A stretch of 64,000 nt of DNA from Rotaria socialis (GCA_905331475.1 CAJNYU010001442.1:310001-374000); one strand, 5' to 3'. Positions 47,545-61,416 are shown, counted from the stretch's first letter. Translations and numbers: made by a program. Notes: a model not told the origin generated them from the sequence alone.

Positions 47545-48612
47545 GATTGATTAGCATTGTATTTTTTTTTCTCTTCGGAAAGCTAAAAGCATCTTCTCAC
47601 TAATGCTTTCTACGTATTTCGCTTATTTAATACCCCGCACAAAAGAAAATAAAAATATCTACTGAAATAAAAACAAATGGTTGATGAAGTTCAAATGACA
47701 AATATAAGTGAACGTTACTTTAAAAATAAAGACAATAATGAATTCTATTGACAAACATCGAAGACTAGAATTACTGATACTAAAAACTAAAAGGGCAAAT
47801 TATGTTTATAGGAATTGTGTTTTTTTTCTTCAGGCCTCTATTTTATTAATTGTTTTTTTCTCAAAAAGTCATTCTATTGGCAATTTCCGCTTCTGCATGA
47901 TATCATGTAGATAATCTTGATGAAATTTTTCCTAAATTATATTTTAAGTGTCATAATTCATTTTGTAAGAAGTGAAAATTAATTTTCTTGAAGAGTTGTT
48001 TGTTTTCAAAACTAACCCTGAGTCAGTTCAACTATTTTACTAGGCCATGATTTTTACTTGATGAAATCAAACTTTATCTAGTTTATATCAACATATTTGA
48101 ATACAAGCAACCTTTTCCTGTTCTCGTTTTAGTTTTCTTTATTGACCGAACAGTTAGAATTCGTAAAATTAAAATATATATTGGTTACTGAACGGCATTT
48201 AGCATTTTCAATTGTATTCAAGTTTTTAAGTTTAATAAACAGTTGAATTATTGATGTTAAATATGAAAAAAACAAAGTTTCAATTAATTTTTGTAAGTGA
48301 AACAGAGATTTAACTGAAGGTATACAGCAAACGTTTCTCTTTCCACAATCAACAAAATCCATATTCTTTGTTGTTCATACTACAAAACATGATTTCTGAA
48401 AATAGGAATGGCATCCATTTACTGTAATATCTAAAAATATAGCAATCCATATCTAAATTATATCAATATTGCCTAACTTAATACAGTAGTATCTATTCTG
48501 GTGAAAGGATACCTTTAAAAAAATTGTTTAATCTAATTTTGTAATTCAACATCTTTTAAATCAATTAAATATATGAAATTAACAAAACGTTAATTGGTGT
48601 GATTTTGATATT
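47545..48612. other. Intergenic, no gene seen
   Basis: About 1.07 kb of AT-rich sequence. Open frames at 47708-47914 (+) and 48129-48362 (-) lack motifs and context. AATAAA motifs near 47650-47670 may end the neuropeptide transcript. Confidence 0.4.
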
Positions 48613-49230
48613 ATGAAAAATGAACAATTATCATTGTGGGAATGTGAATTTTTAAATGAAAGTGAAAATTGGACAAAAAGTACATGTTCTTGTGCAGCTT
48701 GTTTAAAGTATTATATTTGTAAACACATTATAGGCTTCCCATGTTGCGAATACCGGATCGATTTTTGCGGTAAACCGCGGTATTTATCCGTTCTGCGGTA
48801 ATGGGAGCCGGTAAAACCGGCGGTTTTTTGCGCATGTTTATCACATGTAAAAGTAAAAAGAAAGGATCTTTAAAATAGTTTCATTGATGATTTCGAAGAC
48901 TTTTTCTGTCAAAAATTATAGATGAACCGGTTAACCGCTTTTTTTAGCGGTAACCGCGGTATTAATCAAAACCGGCGGTTTACCGCGGTAAATGCCAGTT
49001 CATTTTTTGTGGTAAACCGCGGTATTTATCCGTTCTGCGGTAATGAGAACCGGTAACCGGACCGGTAAAACCGCGGTTAACCGCCGATTTTCATGCGGTT
49101 TTTATTACATGGGCTAGCAGCACGATACAAATTATGCAGCATCTCATTGGAAGCTAAAAATATTCCATTGGGACAAAAAAGAAAACGAGGTCGTGTTGCT
49201 AAAGGTAAAAAAGCATTAATTGTGCAATAG
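48613..49230 (+). pseudogene. SWIM zinc-finger gene relic split by a TIR element
   Basis: The left part encodes MKNEQLSLWECEFLNESENW then CSCAACLKYYICKHIIG, a SWIM zinc finger (CxCx..CxH) of the kind in MULE transposases and their domesticated relatives. The frame is then interrupted at about 48738 by a 376-bp inverted-repeat element and resumes at about 49114 as LAARYKLCSISLEAKNIPLGQ followed by a basic KRKRGRVAKGKKALIVQ and a stop at 49230, as expected downstream of SWIM domains. Joining is clean only if the element is ignored. An in-frame stop just upstream of the first ATG suggests a fragment already missing its N-terminus. Confidence 0.7.
48738..49113. mobile_element. Non-autonomous TIR element rich in AACCGCGGT palindromes, 376 bp
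   Basis: Ends are CCCATGT (48738-48744) and ACATGGG (49107-49113). The interior is built from short GGTAAACCGCGGT and CCGGCGGTTTT palindromes, and includes a direct repeat of about 45 bases (GGTAAACCGCGGTATTTATC, about 48769 and 49012). The flanks CTT and CTA could be a mutated 3-bp target duplication, which would suit PIF/Harbinger, but that is tentative. Its GC-rich composition is conspicuous, and it splits the SWIM-domain frame precisely, which defines its borders. Confidence 0.75.
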
Positions 49231-49552
49231 TTTTCTCTTTTTGCTGTGCTTTTTTGTTATAATTGATAATTGTATCTTTATTTTTTTTCTATTAAATTAA
49301 TTATTAATTTGATATAACTTTGTGTTGTTAGATAGTGTTAGTTAATAAATTAGATATAAATCCATCTTATATTAGATATAAATTTATTTTAAAATTAGAT
49401 ATGGATTGCTATATTTTTAGGTATGAGTTTATATTTATCCCAATAAGAATTAACTATAATAAAATTAGTGCACTTATTATTGGTATATACGTAAATATGA
49501 GTGTCAATAGAAAATCAAGGTTGAACTATTCTCTTGAAAGAGAATATCATTA

Positions 49553-50394
49553 CAGTCGAGTCCGCGTATTAGAGCTCTGGGTAAAGGAGCGGTCCGCTTT
49601 TAAGAGTCGTTTTCCAATTCTCCGCTTTTTCTCCTGTGTTTTACGTGCTGGCAAAGTCCGCTTATGAGAGCTTCGGATAAAGGAGCAGTTCGCTTATAAG
49701 AGCTGTGCTTTGGTGCTTTTTTGCGATTTTACTCCGTATAAAAGAGCCTTTTTATCTATATGATTATAAATATACACTTATGCTCTTCTTCTTTTCTTTT
49801 CTTTTCTTTTCTTATTAGTTATCCGCCAAGGATTTTTCCTTCTCTGTCATATATATATATATATATATATATGTGATGGACTTTTCCCTTCCTTAGTTCT
49901 TCTTTCTTTCATGTTGTTCTATGTTGGAGTTTCCATTCTATAGATTTTTCCTTCGTCCTTTGTTCTATATATTGTTCCTCATTTTTCGTTGAACCTTTAT
50001 TTTTCAAAAAATGGCATCTACCAGCGGTAAACGTTGCACATTATCGATTGAGCAAAAATTAGAAATCTTGGAAACACTGAAATCGAAAAAGCCAGACGAT
50101 GGGCTAAAGATTTCAACATCGACGGTTCGCAAGTATTTGAAAGAGAATTTTACAGAGTATAATTCATATTATGATATCGAAGACATGATCGAAAAGAACG
50201 CTTTAATTAATCGTACTCAAAGTAAAATCACGGATTTCTTTAAGTAAATTTATGTATGTCTATGTACTACTTAATAGTTATTGACAAGAAATAATTTTTG
50301 CACTGTTTTACATATAGTTCGGATAAAGGAGCGATCCGGATATAAGAGCCTCTTTTAGAAACCCCGACTGCGCTCTTATAAGCGGACTCGACTG
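49553..50394 (+). mobile_element. Deleted pogo/Tigger-like (Tc1-mariner superfamily) transposon, 842 bp
   Basis: Ends CAGTCGAGTCCGC (49553-49565) and GCGGACTCGACTG (50382-50394) are perfect inverted repeats flanked by TA on both sides (49551-49552 and 50395-50396), the target site of the superfamily. Subterminal GAGCxxxxxxTAAAGGAGC and CCGCTTATAAGAGC motifs recur at both ends. A 78-codon frame (50011-50247) begins MASTSGKRCTLSIEQKLEIL, like the first helix-turn-helix of CENP-B-type transposases, and ends with TQSKITDFFK, a typical Tigger C-terminus. The middle, including the DDE catalytic core, is deleted. Also present are a CTTTT microsatellite (about 49788-49813) and an AT tract (49849-49872). 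Confidence 0.85.
50011..50247 (+). pseudogene. Internally deleted CENP-B/Tigger-like transposase
   Basis: 78 codons inside the transposon at 49553-50394. The N-terminus KRCTLSIEQKLEILETLKSK is the start of the first CENP-B-like helix-turn-helix, STSTVRKYLKEN resembles its recognition helix, and the end NRTQSKITDFFK is the family C-terminus. The roughly 400 residues of catalytic domain are absent. If expressed it could only bind DNA; I regard it as a relic. Confidence 0.75.
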
Positions 50395-50396
50395 TA

Positions 50397-51919
50397 CTAA
50401 CATTGTATGTGATTTTGCTGGGTACATTCATAGACTATGTATCGATATCACGCCTGGTGATGCTATGAATTACTTGCTTATTGCACTTTAGAAGGGTTAG
50501 CTAAAAACATTGTGCAGAAATCGGTCCCAAAATAGATATAATGAAGTAATTGCATGACTATTAGCGGCAGTAGCTTCAATATTTCTTATATTTTGATCCC
50601 TCAGGATTGTGCTAGCAGTTTCTCACAGAAAAACTAAGTCAATATTCTCACCCTAAATTTGCTGAAAGAAAGATTTCATAATCTTAATCTCTCTATCATG
50701 AAAATAAACGTAGAGAAAGTTGAGTAGAATATGAATAGGTTAAGAAATTGCTTTAGATTAAAAAAAGGAAGGCTGACATTAAAATAGCATCAAAAAGGTA
50801 TGAGCACATTTCCTGGTCATGACAACATATTTTCTATAAAACAATCCTATTCTAAATTCAGGCAAATCTAGTCTCTAAAGATTATAAGAGACTGCTAACA
50901 ATTGCTTCTATTTTAAAGAATGATAATTTGTACTCACCATTTGGATCTTTACATCTTTCAATAACAATCTTTCTAAAACATAATAAGTTACATAAAATGT
51001 GAAAAAACTTAGCTGATGAACTCAGAATCAACTTGAAGATTTCTTACGATTATTTTCGAATAATATCGTTTTTTCTTGTCAATAATTGAAAAAGCAATTT
51101 TTCTCAGACCATCATCAACAGCAGTATGATAAGCATACGATTAAACAATTCAAATTCAAGCATAGACTTCAGAACAATACGTGTTTGTTCATCTAGAAAA
51201 TAAGACAAACTACCGAAATCCAAATAACAGTTACATGACAAGTCATATTTTTGCATCGATCTTTATGAGTCAAGACATTGAACATATTCATTTGTCTACA
51301 TCATTATTTTTTCACGCTAGGAAACCGCTCACTCCAATCATACGACATTATCTGGGCTAATAGATCTTGCCGAATAAAGCAAAATTTGCCATAGAGTAAA
51401 AGTTCGCTCGTGCGATCTTATTTACGATACGCTCGCCGCCGGCTTTGCAATTATTTCTCTAAAGTGCTTTATTCCCTTGATCTACGAACTTTTACAAACA
51501 CAGGGCTCCCTTTAAGCTCTTTTGTTTTAAAATAGAGAAACGCAAAACATTGTCGATAACCTTTTGAGTGATTGTCGTTATAGAAGTTTAATTTCTTCTC
51601 GAATTTTGTCATGTGGAAAGAAACACGTTGTATATTGTCTATAAAGTCAGATTTAAACGCCATTTCCAATGTATTCCTACGTGTTAGTTTCTTCTTTTAT
51701 ATTCTATTATTTTAATATTGTTATCAAATATTATCTGGTGATCATCTTCAGCTGAACTTCATCAACCAATAAAAAAAATACATTAGACCTATCACTCTTA
51801 ACAATATTAGTTTGAGAAAAAGAAAATGTCCTAGTCAATTTAACTACTTTCTGGAAATATTTGAGAAAATGTCAGTTGAAGTTGACATTGTTCGAAAAAA
51901 CAGCTTGGACATTTTATTG
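50397..51919. other. Gene-poor interval 3' of IDH
   Basis: About 1.5 kb, mostly AT-rich. A GC-richer patch with GCTCGTGCGATCTT and GATACGCTCGCCGCC at about 51407-51440 could be a repeat fragment. The open frames at 51469-51669 (-) and 51812-52042 (+) are not supported; the latter is antisense to IDH sequence. Confidence 0.4.
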
Positions 51920-53707
<1,788 letters not shown>

Positions 53708-54319
53708 TGTTGCAGTTTCGACTGATTGAGACTGAAATAATTAGATGTGCCGTACGAATAGCTATAATAAAGTGCAAAGTAAAAGCTGAAGAAAGAGTGC
53801 AACTATTGTACGAAACAAACAAACACGGTGTTTAGATATTAGAAAGGAGAACGACGAAAAGAAAGAAGACAATCGACGAAGCAAAGAAATAAAAATAAAA
53901 AGGTCAAACGTTAAAATACAATCAAGACACTGTGGATTGATATTATATCTATTTTTTTGCATAGCTCAATTTCAAAAGAACAACATTGAGTAAAATCTAA
54001 TGATTACATTTCAATGAAAATAAAATGTCCTTTCACCATGAAAATTCGTGCCTTTCGCATTCCAGATCAATTTAGAGGCAAACGTTTGACAGTCATGATA
54101 ACTATTAACCAATACATTGCAAAATTACTTCACTGGATGCTGACGGCAAGCTGCGCAATAAAGGTAGTAAAAAACCCAAATGAATCATACTATATATATA
54201 TATACGCACATGTGTGTATATGTTGCATTAGATTTCATGAAAATCTGCTTGATTCGTTATTAAATGTTTTTCTTTTCTTTTCCAGATTTTTTATACTGAT
54301 ACTTTTTAATTCATTAATT
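53708..54319. other. Divergent spacer between IDH and the capping-enzyme gene
   Basis: 612 bases between two divergently oriented start codons. The IDH-proximal half is purine-rich (GAAAGAAGACAATCGACG). An open frame from 54014 overlaps the capping-enzyme start in another phase; it has no recognisable motif and I treat it as chance. A TA repeat lies at about 54190-54204. Confidence 0.4.
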
Positions 54320-57300
54320 ATGCAACGATCGAAAACAAATGAAATACCGTCAAAGTGGCTTGATTGTCCAAGAAAATCAACTATTATCGCTGGTAAACAT
54401 TGTCTACGCAATTTATTAATCATAATGTTTATTTATTTAAATAGGAAAATTTATTGCATTTAAAACAACACTAGACGATCGATATAACACTGAAATACCC
54501 ATTGTAAAACGGTGGACATGTAATATGTTAATTAAACATATGAAAGATGATCATGTATAATTTTAAAAGTTTGCTGTAAACATAATAATTATAATTTATA
54601 TTTTTATATAGAAAAATCTTGGTCTTATCATTGATTTAACGAATACTGAACGATATTATCGAAGTGATGAAGAATTTATTAAGAAAAATATACGCTATCA
54701 AAAAATTGCATGTCAAGGGTAAGAAATCATCTTTGAGATATACATATATATATTATGCAAATCGATAGAAAATTAGTTCTTATATGACTCATGAAATTTT
54801 GAGATACGTTTACACATCGTACTGAAATTCATAGAACTTAGTTTTAGTAGATCTATACTGAAATTGTATCGGGAAATCTTCGTAATTACGTCAGTGGGAC
54901 TTTGTAGGTGAAAATGTTTCGCAATACCTATGAATTCTGATGAAATTACTAATGCATACACAATATAGGCATGCTAATTACTGGTATTCTATTAATATTT
55001 TCTGCCTCATATTGTTACACAGAAGAACGAAACTATGAATCTATCGAACTACATGATCAAAAATTCATTTTTTACGCTGAATGTTTTCTGGGTTTTTCCA
55101 GTTGGAAAATTCATCATTTCGAAAATATGCATGTTCATGTGTTTCGATACCTATATTTGTTTGTCAGTATCACTGAGACACTTAATTCAGAAAGACAATT
55201 ATTTTCTAGCTTGAAACTTCTGGAACATTTAATTAATAAATTGTTTTATTATTCTATAGGCATAAATAATTTGCATAGATAATGTGATTTAATAATTCGA
55301 AAAAGTTCGAACTATAGAGTATAGTGACTCCCGAGTACACGATGAAAATCAATTTAAAAAAAAACATAGTTTCGAATAAATTGGTCTATTTATCAAAAAG
55401 CGAAAGAAGTTATTTTCAATATTTTCGAAACCACAAGAAAAACTGCATATAAAGATTTTCGATGGTTCTATTTTTTAATTTTTTTCAGTTGATAGTATTT
55501 TTATAGGGTCTGAATGCTGAAAAAGGACATCCACTATTTTGATGTTTTTTCTTTTTGCATAGACACGATGAATCACCAAATGACGAACAGATTAATTTAT
55601 TTATTCAAACATGTGTTGATTTTATTAATAGTAATCCAAATGATTTTATCGGTATGATGACTTCGATATATCTATTTATTTATTCGAACTCCTATAAATT
55701 TTCTCTTATAGGTGTTCATTGTACACATGGTTTTAACCGAACAGGTTTTCTCATTTGCGCATATCTATGTCGACAATCTGATAATAGGCATGAGAATATT
55801 AAGAATAAGTTTACGTTCTAAAGGATGAAATAAATTTTCATTTTCAAGTATTCAAACTGCTATCGATCTGTTTGCAGCAGCTCGATCACCTGGAATCTAC
55901 AAACAAGATTATTTAAATAAACTTATTGAAAAATTTGCCACCGACGGTGCAACATCTATTCATGCACCATCACGACCTGAATGGTGTCTAGGTAAAATAA
56001 ACAATCTATCTTTTAGAAATATTTTTTCAATTAAATTATCACTAATTGCTATTATATATTTTCAGATAGTAAACGAAAGTGCAATGAATTAGACGAGAAA
56101 CAGCCTAATAAACAATTTCGAAATGAAATAAAACAAGTTGAATCCATTCTAAAAGAAAAAAGCCTACTTGAAATTGATGAGGTTTTCTTTTTATAGAATT
56201 CTAATCCTATGTTTGTTGTTGATCTAAATGATGTAAAACCTATTTGCACACAGCCTATGCTTAATAATATTCGATGGAAATATCAACAAATGTGTGGATG
56301 GAATCGGTAACTTTAGGAAAATAAATAATTTGATTTTTTCACTTATTGTTTTTAGACAAAGCTTTCCCGGCTCACAACCAGTATCGATGAATTCAATAAA
56401 TTATCAAACCATACTTTCAACTCCTTATATGGTCAGTTGGAAAGCAGATGGTACCAGGTAAAAATAATATTGATCATTAATCAACGCATCCGTAATTAAT
56501 TATTTCAGAATCAGAATTTAAGAGTTCGAAAAAAAAACATTTGTCTTTTTCACCATGAGTTTTATCGAAAAAAATTTTAATTAATTACGGATCAGTTGCA
56601 AGCGATATCATAATTGTGGATCGATTTATTTAACAATATGATTTTTTTTAATTTAAGATATATGATGTTGATTGAAAATCAAGATCGCGTTTACATGTTA
56701 GATCGTAATAATTGTGTATTTCAAGTCAATAATCTATACTTTCCAAAGGATTTCGACTGTAAAACACATCTAATAAATACACTCGTTGATGGGGTCAGTT
56801 TTCTTAATTTTATAAATTAATAATTTTATCGTGTTTTTAATTACTATTAGGAATTTGTTATTGATAATGATAATGGTATTAAACGATATCGATATCTAAT
56901 TTATGATATTGTAATATATAATGTATGTTAAATAAAAATGAATTCAATTCGATAAGTATAAATTCTTTTGATTTAGAATCAAGATGTCGGTCAACAATCG
57001 TATAGAGAACGTCTTAATATAATACGTCATGATATTGTTGATGTTAGAAATCATGCTACAGTAAAAGGTCAAATTAACAAAAGTTTAGAACCATTTTCAA
57101 TACGACTTAAAGAATTTTGGGAATTATCAGCAGTGAGCAAAGTAAGAATATACAAATAGATTTATTGCAATTAAAACAGACTTAACCGATCAATATAAAG
57201 AAAACATGTCTTTAATTACCATATTTGCATTTTAGATACTCAGTCCAAAGTTTCAATCGCAAATCACTCATGGATGTGATGGACTTGTATTTCAACCAGT

Positions 57301-57979
57301 GTTGAGAGTAAGTTAAACTGGGATAGTTTTTCGGCTAAATCTTTTCTAAATTAATCAACATTTTCTAGCCTTACCAACCTGGAAGATCGGCAAATATCTT
57401 AAAATGGAAAGAAGATAATACAATGGATTTTCTATTGAAAATTGAGAGTATAGGGTATGTTGTGAATCTTTGGTTATGATTTTTAAAAAAAAGTAGAACA
57501 AAGAAACTAATTATTTTCTAGCAAAATTTTTAAAATAATTTTAAAATTTACTAGAACCTGCGAAACAGATGTTCGAATTTTTAGAGAATCATCGGAGAAA
57601 AGTGCTCTTCTCTTTGTAACTGGCATGTCGGATCCATTTGCATCCATTCGTTATTCATCAGAACTAGATCAATATAAAAATCAAATTATTGAATGTTCAT
57701 TTCGTGATAATGAATGGTATTTTTATCGACATCGTGCCGATAAGACATATCCGAACGCTCGAGGTATATGTTTTATTTTTTATTATAACTATTGTACCGA
57801 TTTCGTTTTTGTTTCTATTTGTTTAGCAACAGCCGATGGTAAATGGATTGATTCTTTTATTGATTGCATTTATATTCTTTATTTCTTTAGGAGTAATTGA
57901 AACAATACGAAGTCCGATAACTAAAGATTTTCTTTGTTCTGCGATTGAAGAAAATATAGCCTTTTCTAATTATTCGTAA
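54320..57979 (+). CDS. RNGTT: mRNA-capping enzyme (RNA 5'-triphosphatase and guanylyltransferase)
   Basis: Caps nascent RNA polymerase II transcripts in the nucleus. Seventeen exons were traced: 54320-54392, 54445-54554, 54612-54718, 55563-55651, 55712-55808, 55849-55991, 56066-56136, 56197-56306, 56356-56457, 56658-56793, 56851-56922, 56977-57141, 57236-57307, 57369-57454, 57555-57763, 57827-57838 and 57891-57979, about 580 residues (human 597). The N-terminal Cys-phosphatase-type triphosphatase shows [24 protein letters not shown] and the P-loop [18 protein letters not shown]. The guanylyltransferase has [17 protein letters not shown], the nucleotidyl-lysine motif [39 protein letters not shown] and [12 protein letters not shown], then the OB fold with [20 protein letters not shown]. 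Oddities are a 12-nt exon (57827-57838) and an implausibly short 40-nt intron at 55809-55848, whose boundaries may be misplaced. The 844-nt intron 3 is the longest. Confidence 0.95.
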
Positions 57980-59158
57980 TCAATCATTTAGATAATTGTT
58001 TGTGCTACAGATCTTTGTTTTTTTCTTATTCTTGTCATATTTTTTTTGTCTCTTTTTGGTTAAAAACTCGGTGACGAAAACTTTAGTAGAAATTTGTTGA
58101 TTTTGACTCTTTGTTATTTTTTTAATGTTATAAAATTTTTCAAAAAAATAAAAAATTCTCAAGCGATTTTATGACTGTATTATTTTTAACAAAAAATCAC
58201 CGACTGGAAATTCTTTCAATTGAAAATCATTGTGGAATTTGTCGTTTGATTTAATCAAGAAAAAGACGCAACATCTGTAAGTGATTTCTAGAATGGATCA
58301 AGTGATGTATCAAAACTACTGTTTTATAGATTGTTCTTCCAAATGATATAACTAATAGTAAATAGATATGAGTGCGTCTAGGGATCGCTAGATTGGGAAA
58401 GTTTTGCTAATACTGAATATATCAGAAAGTAAATTCTACAATAAGAAAGAAATATCTAATTTTATTTTTAAAAATTCAAATGTTTATAGAATAGAGTGAA
58501 CTTTAGTTTTACAAAAGGAGTAACACATATGTATCATGATTTAATCGATCAATAACTCATCTAACATGCTAATTGTTTATTGAACTCAGTAATCATCGCT
58601 CAGAATAGTCTATACTTGAATGTTTATCTTGAACATAGAGTTGACATGATGAAGTCACGTAGTACCCATCAGCCTAAATATTCGAAGTACGGAAATCAAT
58701 TTTCCAACGGTGAATCTATCTGATTCGTGTTTTAATCGTAATAAAACAAAACATCTCAAACGTTATTTAATGATGATTCTATCGTTTTTATTGATCAAAA
58801 ACAAAATATCGCCACACGTTTGTTTTAGTCTGAAAAGGTCGAATCAAAATCATTAATCAAAACGCTGATCTTTTTCTCTCAATTTGAATTGTGATCATAG
58901 CAGATGTGTATCGATTTATCAACTGAGATCACGTCGCTTTCTCTCTCTCTCTCCCTTTCCGCTTCTGTGTCAATGATATCTGCTTCGTTGTTTTTTTTTA
59001 TACGACAAATGATGGAACAGAACAAGTAACGCGTGCGTGTTGTTTACATATGTTTAAAACGTGTACATATTTAATGAACAATCCAGATCATAGATAGAAA
59101 GAGAGAAAAAGAATCGAAATTCAAATAAATGCAAAGAACAAAAAAAAAACATTTCTTT
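57980..59158. other. Intergenic between convergent capping-enzyme and Hox genes
   Basis: Nearly 1.2 kb, AT-rich. Contains a TCTCTCTCTCTC tract near 58941-58955 and several AATAAA motifs compatible with 3' ends of both flanking genes. The 60-codon minus frame at 57980-58162 is low-complexity Lys/Asn/Gln and not supported. Confidence 0.4.
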
Positions 59159-59975
59159 TTAATCGTCGCTCTCTTGTTTAATTGCTGTTTCAACTAATTT
59201 TGATTTTGTATTTGGTAAATTATGATCTTTCTTCCATTTCATGCGTCGATTTTGAAACCAAATCTTTTTAAAAAGAAAAAACAGACAAAATAAAAATATT
59301 AGCTTTTCTTTTTTTCCATATGATAATTTACTTTAACTTGTCGTTCACTTAATAGTAACGTTCGTGCAATTTCAATACGGCGTCGGCGGTTTAGGTATTT
59401 TTTAAAATGAAACTCCTTTTCAAGTTCGAGAATTTGACTACGCGTATACGCTGTACGAATACGTTTATAAGTTTCGCTACCATCATTATTTTGGACAAGA
59501 TTTTTCACATGTAATTTTTTCATCCATGGATAAATAACAGTACTAGTTGATATTGTTTCATTATTCGATTTTGGTACCCTGATGTAACAAAAAGAAAACA
59601 AACAAAGCATTTTATACTCAATAGAAGAAAAAGTCCTTCTTACTCAGATGGGATTGAAATACTATTTGTATTAGGCAAAGAAGCACTTTGACTTGCGTTG
59701 TGTTGATTAAATGATGAATAAGTATTATAATGAGTTGAGTAAGTAGTAGATGTTGACGGACAACAATTTGATGGAGTATAATAGTCATAATATGATGACG
59801 AAGAGGGGTGAGGCAGAGGCGGAGGCGGTGGCGGCGGAGCAGGAGGAGGACATGGATTGACGCTATAACAAGTTGTTGAATGACTTTGTGAAGAATATAA
59901 TGGGAAATTATCAGATGTTGAAGACAGTGGCCATTCATGACTATAGTGATATGGATTATGATATGGTATGTCCAT
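59159..59975 (-). CDS. Hox4/Deformed-class homeobox transcription factor
   Basis: Three exons in phase, high to low: 59644-59975, 59332-59578 and 59159-59263, 227 residues. The N-terminus [19 protein letters not shown] is Tyr/Ser-rich with a polyproline run of about ten Pro. The hexapeptide is [10 protein letters not shown], the PBC/Exd contact motif, identical in core to Deformed YPWMKK. After a short linker the homeodomain reads [20 protein letters not shown], then [40 protein letters not shown], with LPNTKSKL just behind it, the Hox4-type C-terminal flank. An intron splits the homeodomain before [20 protein letters not shown] plus LPNT identifies the Dfd/Hox4 class by memory of the family. 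No other Hox gene is within the window on either side. Confidence 0.93.
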
Positions 59976-61400
59976 TGTTTTTTATTTGATTAAATTGAAA
60001 TTATTAACTAAAATGAAAAGTGAATGGAGAAATAGCTACGCAATTTTCCCTGACTGAATAGTAATCAGCATAAAAACTTCTCATTATTCAAACGAAATCT
60101 TCGGATAATTCGTTAAGACAGGTGCATTCCGACGAAAATCTTTCTTCTAAAAATGTAGCTAATTCACTGTTTGATCAACAAATTCTACTAGAAAATCTTT
60201 TGCATACGATCAAAAATTTTCTTTTAAATATGATTTTTAGACTGTATAAAAAAAACAACGAACTTGTGTAAATGACACTCTATATTCTCACCATAATCAT
60301 ATATCCAGTAACTTTGATCATCATTCAAATGATCATTTATTCTGTCGATTGTATATAGCTAAGTTATTCTCTCACTCTACAATACTAATTTCGCATCGTT
60401 TTATGATTGGCTTTTCTTTTCTTTTGCTATATCATATATATATATATATATATATATATAAGTGATATAGATATATTTTCCATCATATACATATATCAAC
60501 AACCAATCCGTTTATATGATGAGACTATAGATCATAAATATAACTGCAGGATCGTTCGTTCGTTCGTTCGTTCTTTCTCAAGATGGAAATGCAGAGAAAA
60601 ACGGCAGTACACATAGCCAGCAGACGAGTTAGATATATCATTTTTTTCATCTTGTGTATTGTGAAGGGCGGCAAATATCAATCAAAGAAAACTTAATAAT
60701 TTTTTTTCCAAAATCTAAATTAGTTATCTTGTCATAAGAACTTATTGGCAGTTGATGAAACGAAAAAAAATAAAAACAAATACAAAGTATACAATTCAAT
60801 TGTCTGTTAAATGCAAATCAAAAGATTTATCTATGCAATCATTTTATTATTTTTGTTCAGTTAAAAAAAATTGTTGAGTAATAATGAGATTGAGAGGCTT
60901 GGGCTGTCTGGCTGAATGAGTAGTAGAGTAGTTGTAGTATGTTGTCTCATTCTCATTACGGTGCAACAATACGATAGAGAGTGAAGAATAGTGTTATTTA
61001 ATCTCATCGTGTTCTAATCTATGGGGTTGTATAGGCATGAGAGAACGTATAAGTGAAAATGTCATACAATACACAATACGTACCTACGTTGTTTTCTTTT
61101 TTCTGTTCAATGAAGACGTTTAGTTATTCAGATATATAATCACTCTCACATAAACGTATAATCAGGTTCGCACAACAAGGATAAAACGAAAGTGAAAATT
61201 TCAATGTATGAATGATGGTAAGATGGTTCACTTCATTAATATTATTTAATAAGGTTTTTTTCTTCGTTTGAGATCTTCCAATGTTTTGTAATTATTTTCT
61301 CTATTCATATAATTTCATCAACATCAGTGATAAAGAAAACAACAAACCATCAATCTGGTATGATAGAAACAATTAGAGAAAAAGACAGAAATATTTCAAC
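59976..61400. other. Upstream region of the Hox gene; microsatellites
   Basis: 1.4 kb between divergently transcribed genes. It holds a TA tract (about 60434-60462) and a CGTT/TTCG tetranucleotide repeat (GTTCGTTCGTTCGTTCGTTC, about 60553-60575). Homeobox genes commonly keep regulatory sequence in such intervals, but I can point to no specific site. No coding frame is supported. Confidence 0.4.
60434..60462. repeat. AT dinucleotide microsatellite
   Basis: Alternating TATATATA tract of roughly 28 bases upstream of the Hox gene; simple repeat. Confidence 0.8.
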
Positions 61401-61416
61401 GTGAATTTTGTATTAG

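Noticed and set aside
47204-47557. Open frames antisense to and in another phase of the neuropeptide gene, with their own repeats (MHVFQRMVE-type)
   Set aside because: They are shadows of the 30-bp tandem repeat; they have no signal peptide or processing sites, whereas the sense frame has a full prohormone layout.
49335-49667. 110-codon frame overlapping the left end of the pogo-like element
   Set aside because: It runs from AT-rich flank into the transposon TIR; composition is not protein-like.
54014-54463. 149-codon frame upstream of and overlapping the capping-enzyme start
   Set aside because: It is out of phase with the clear RNGTT start, crosses its first intron and has no recognisable domain.
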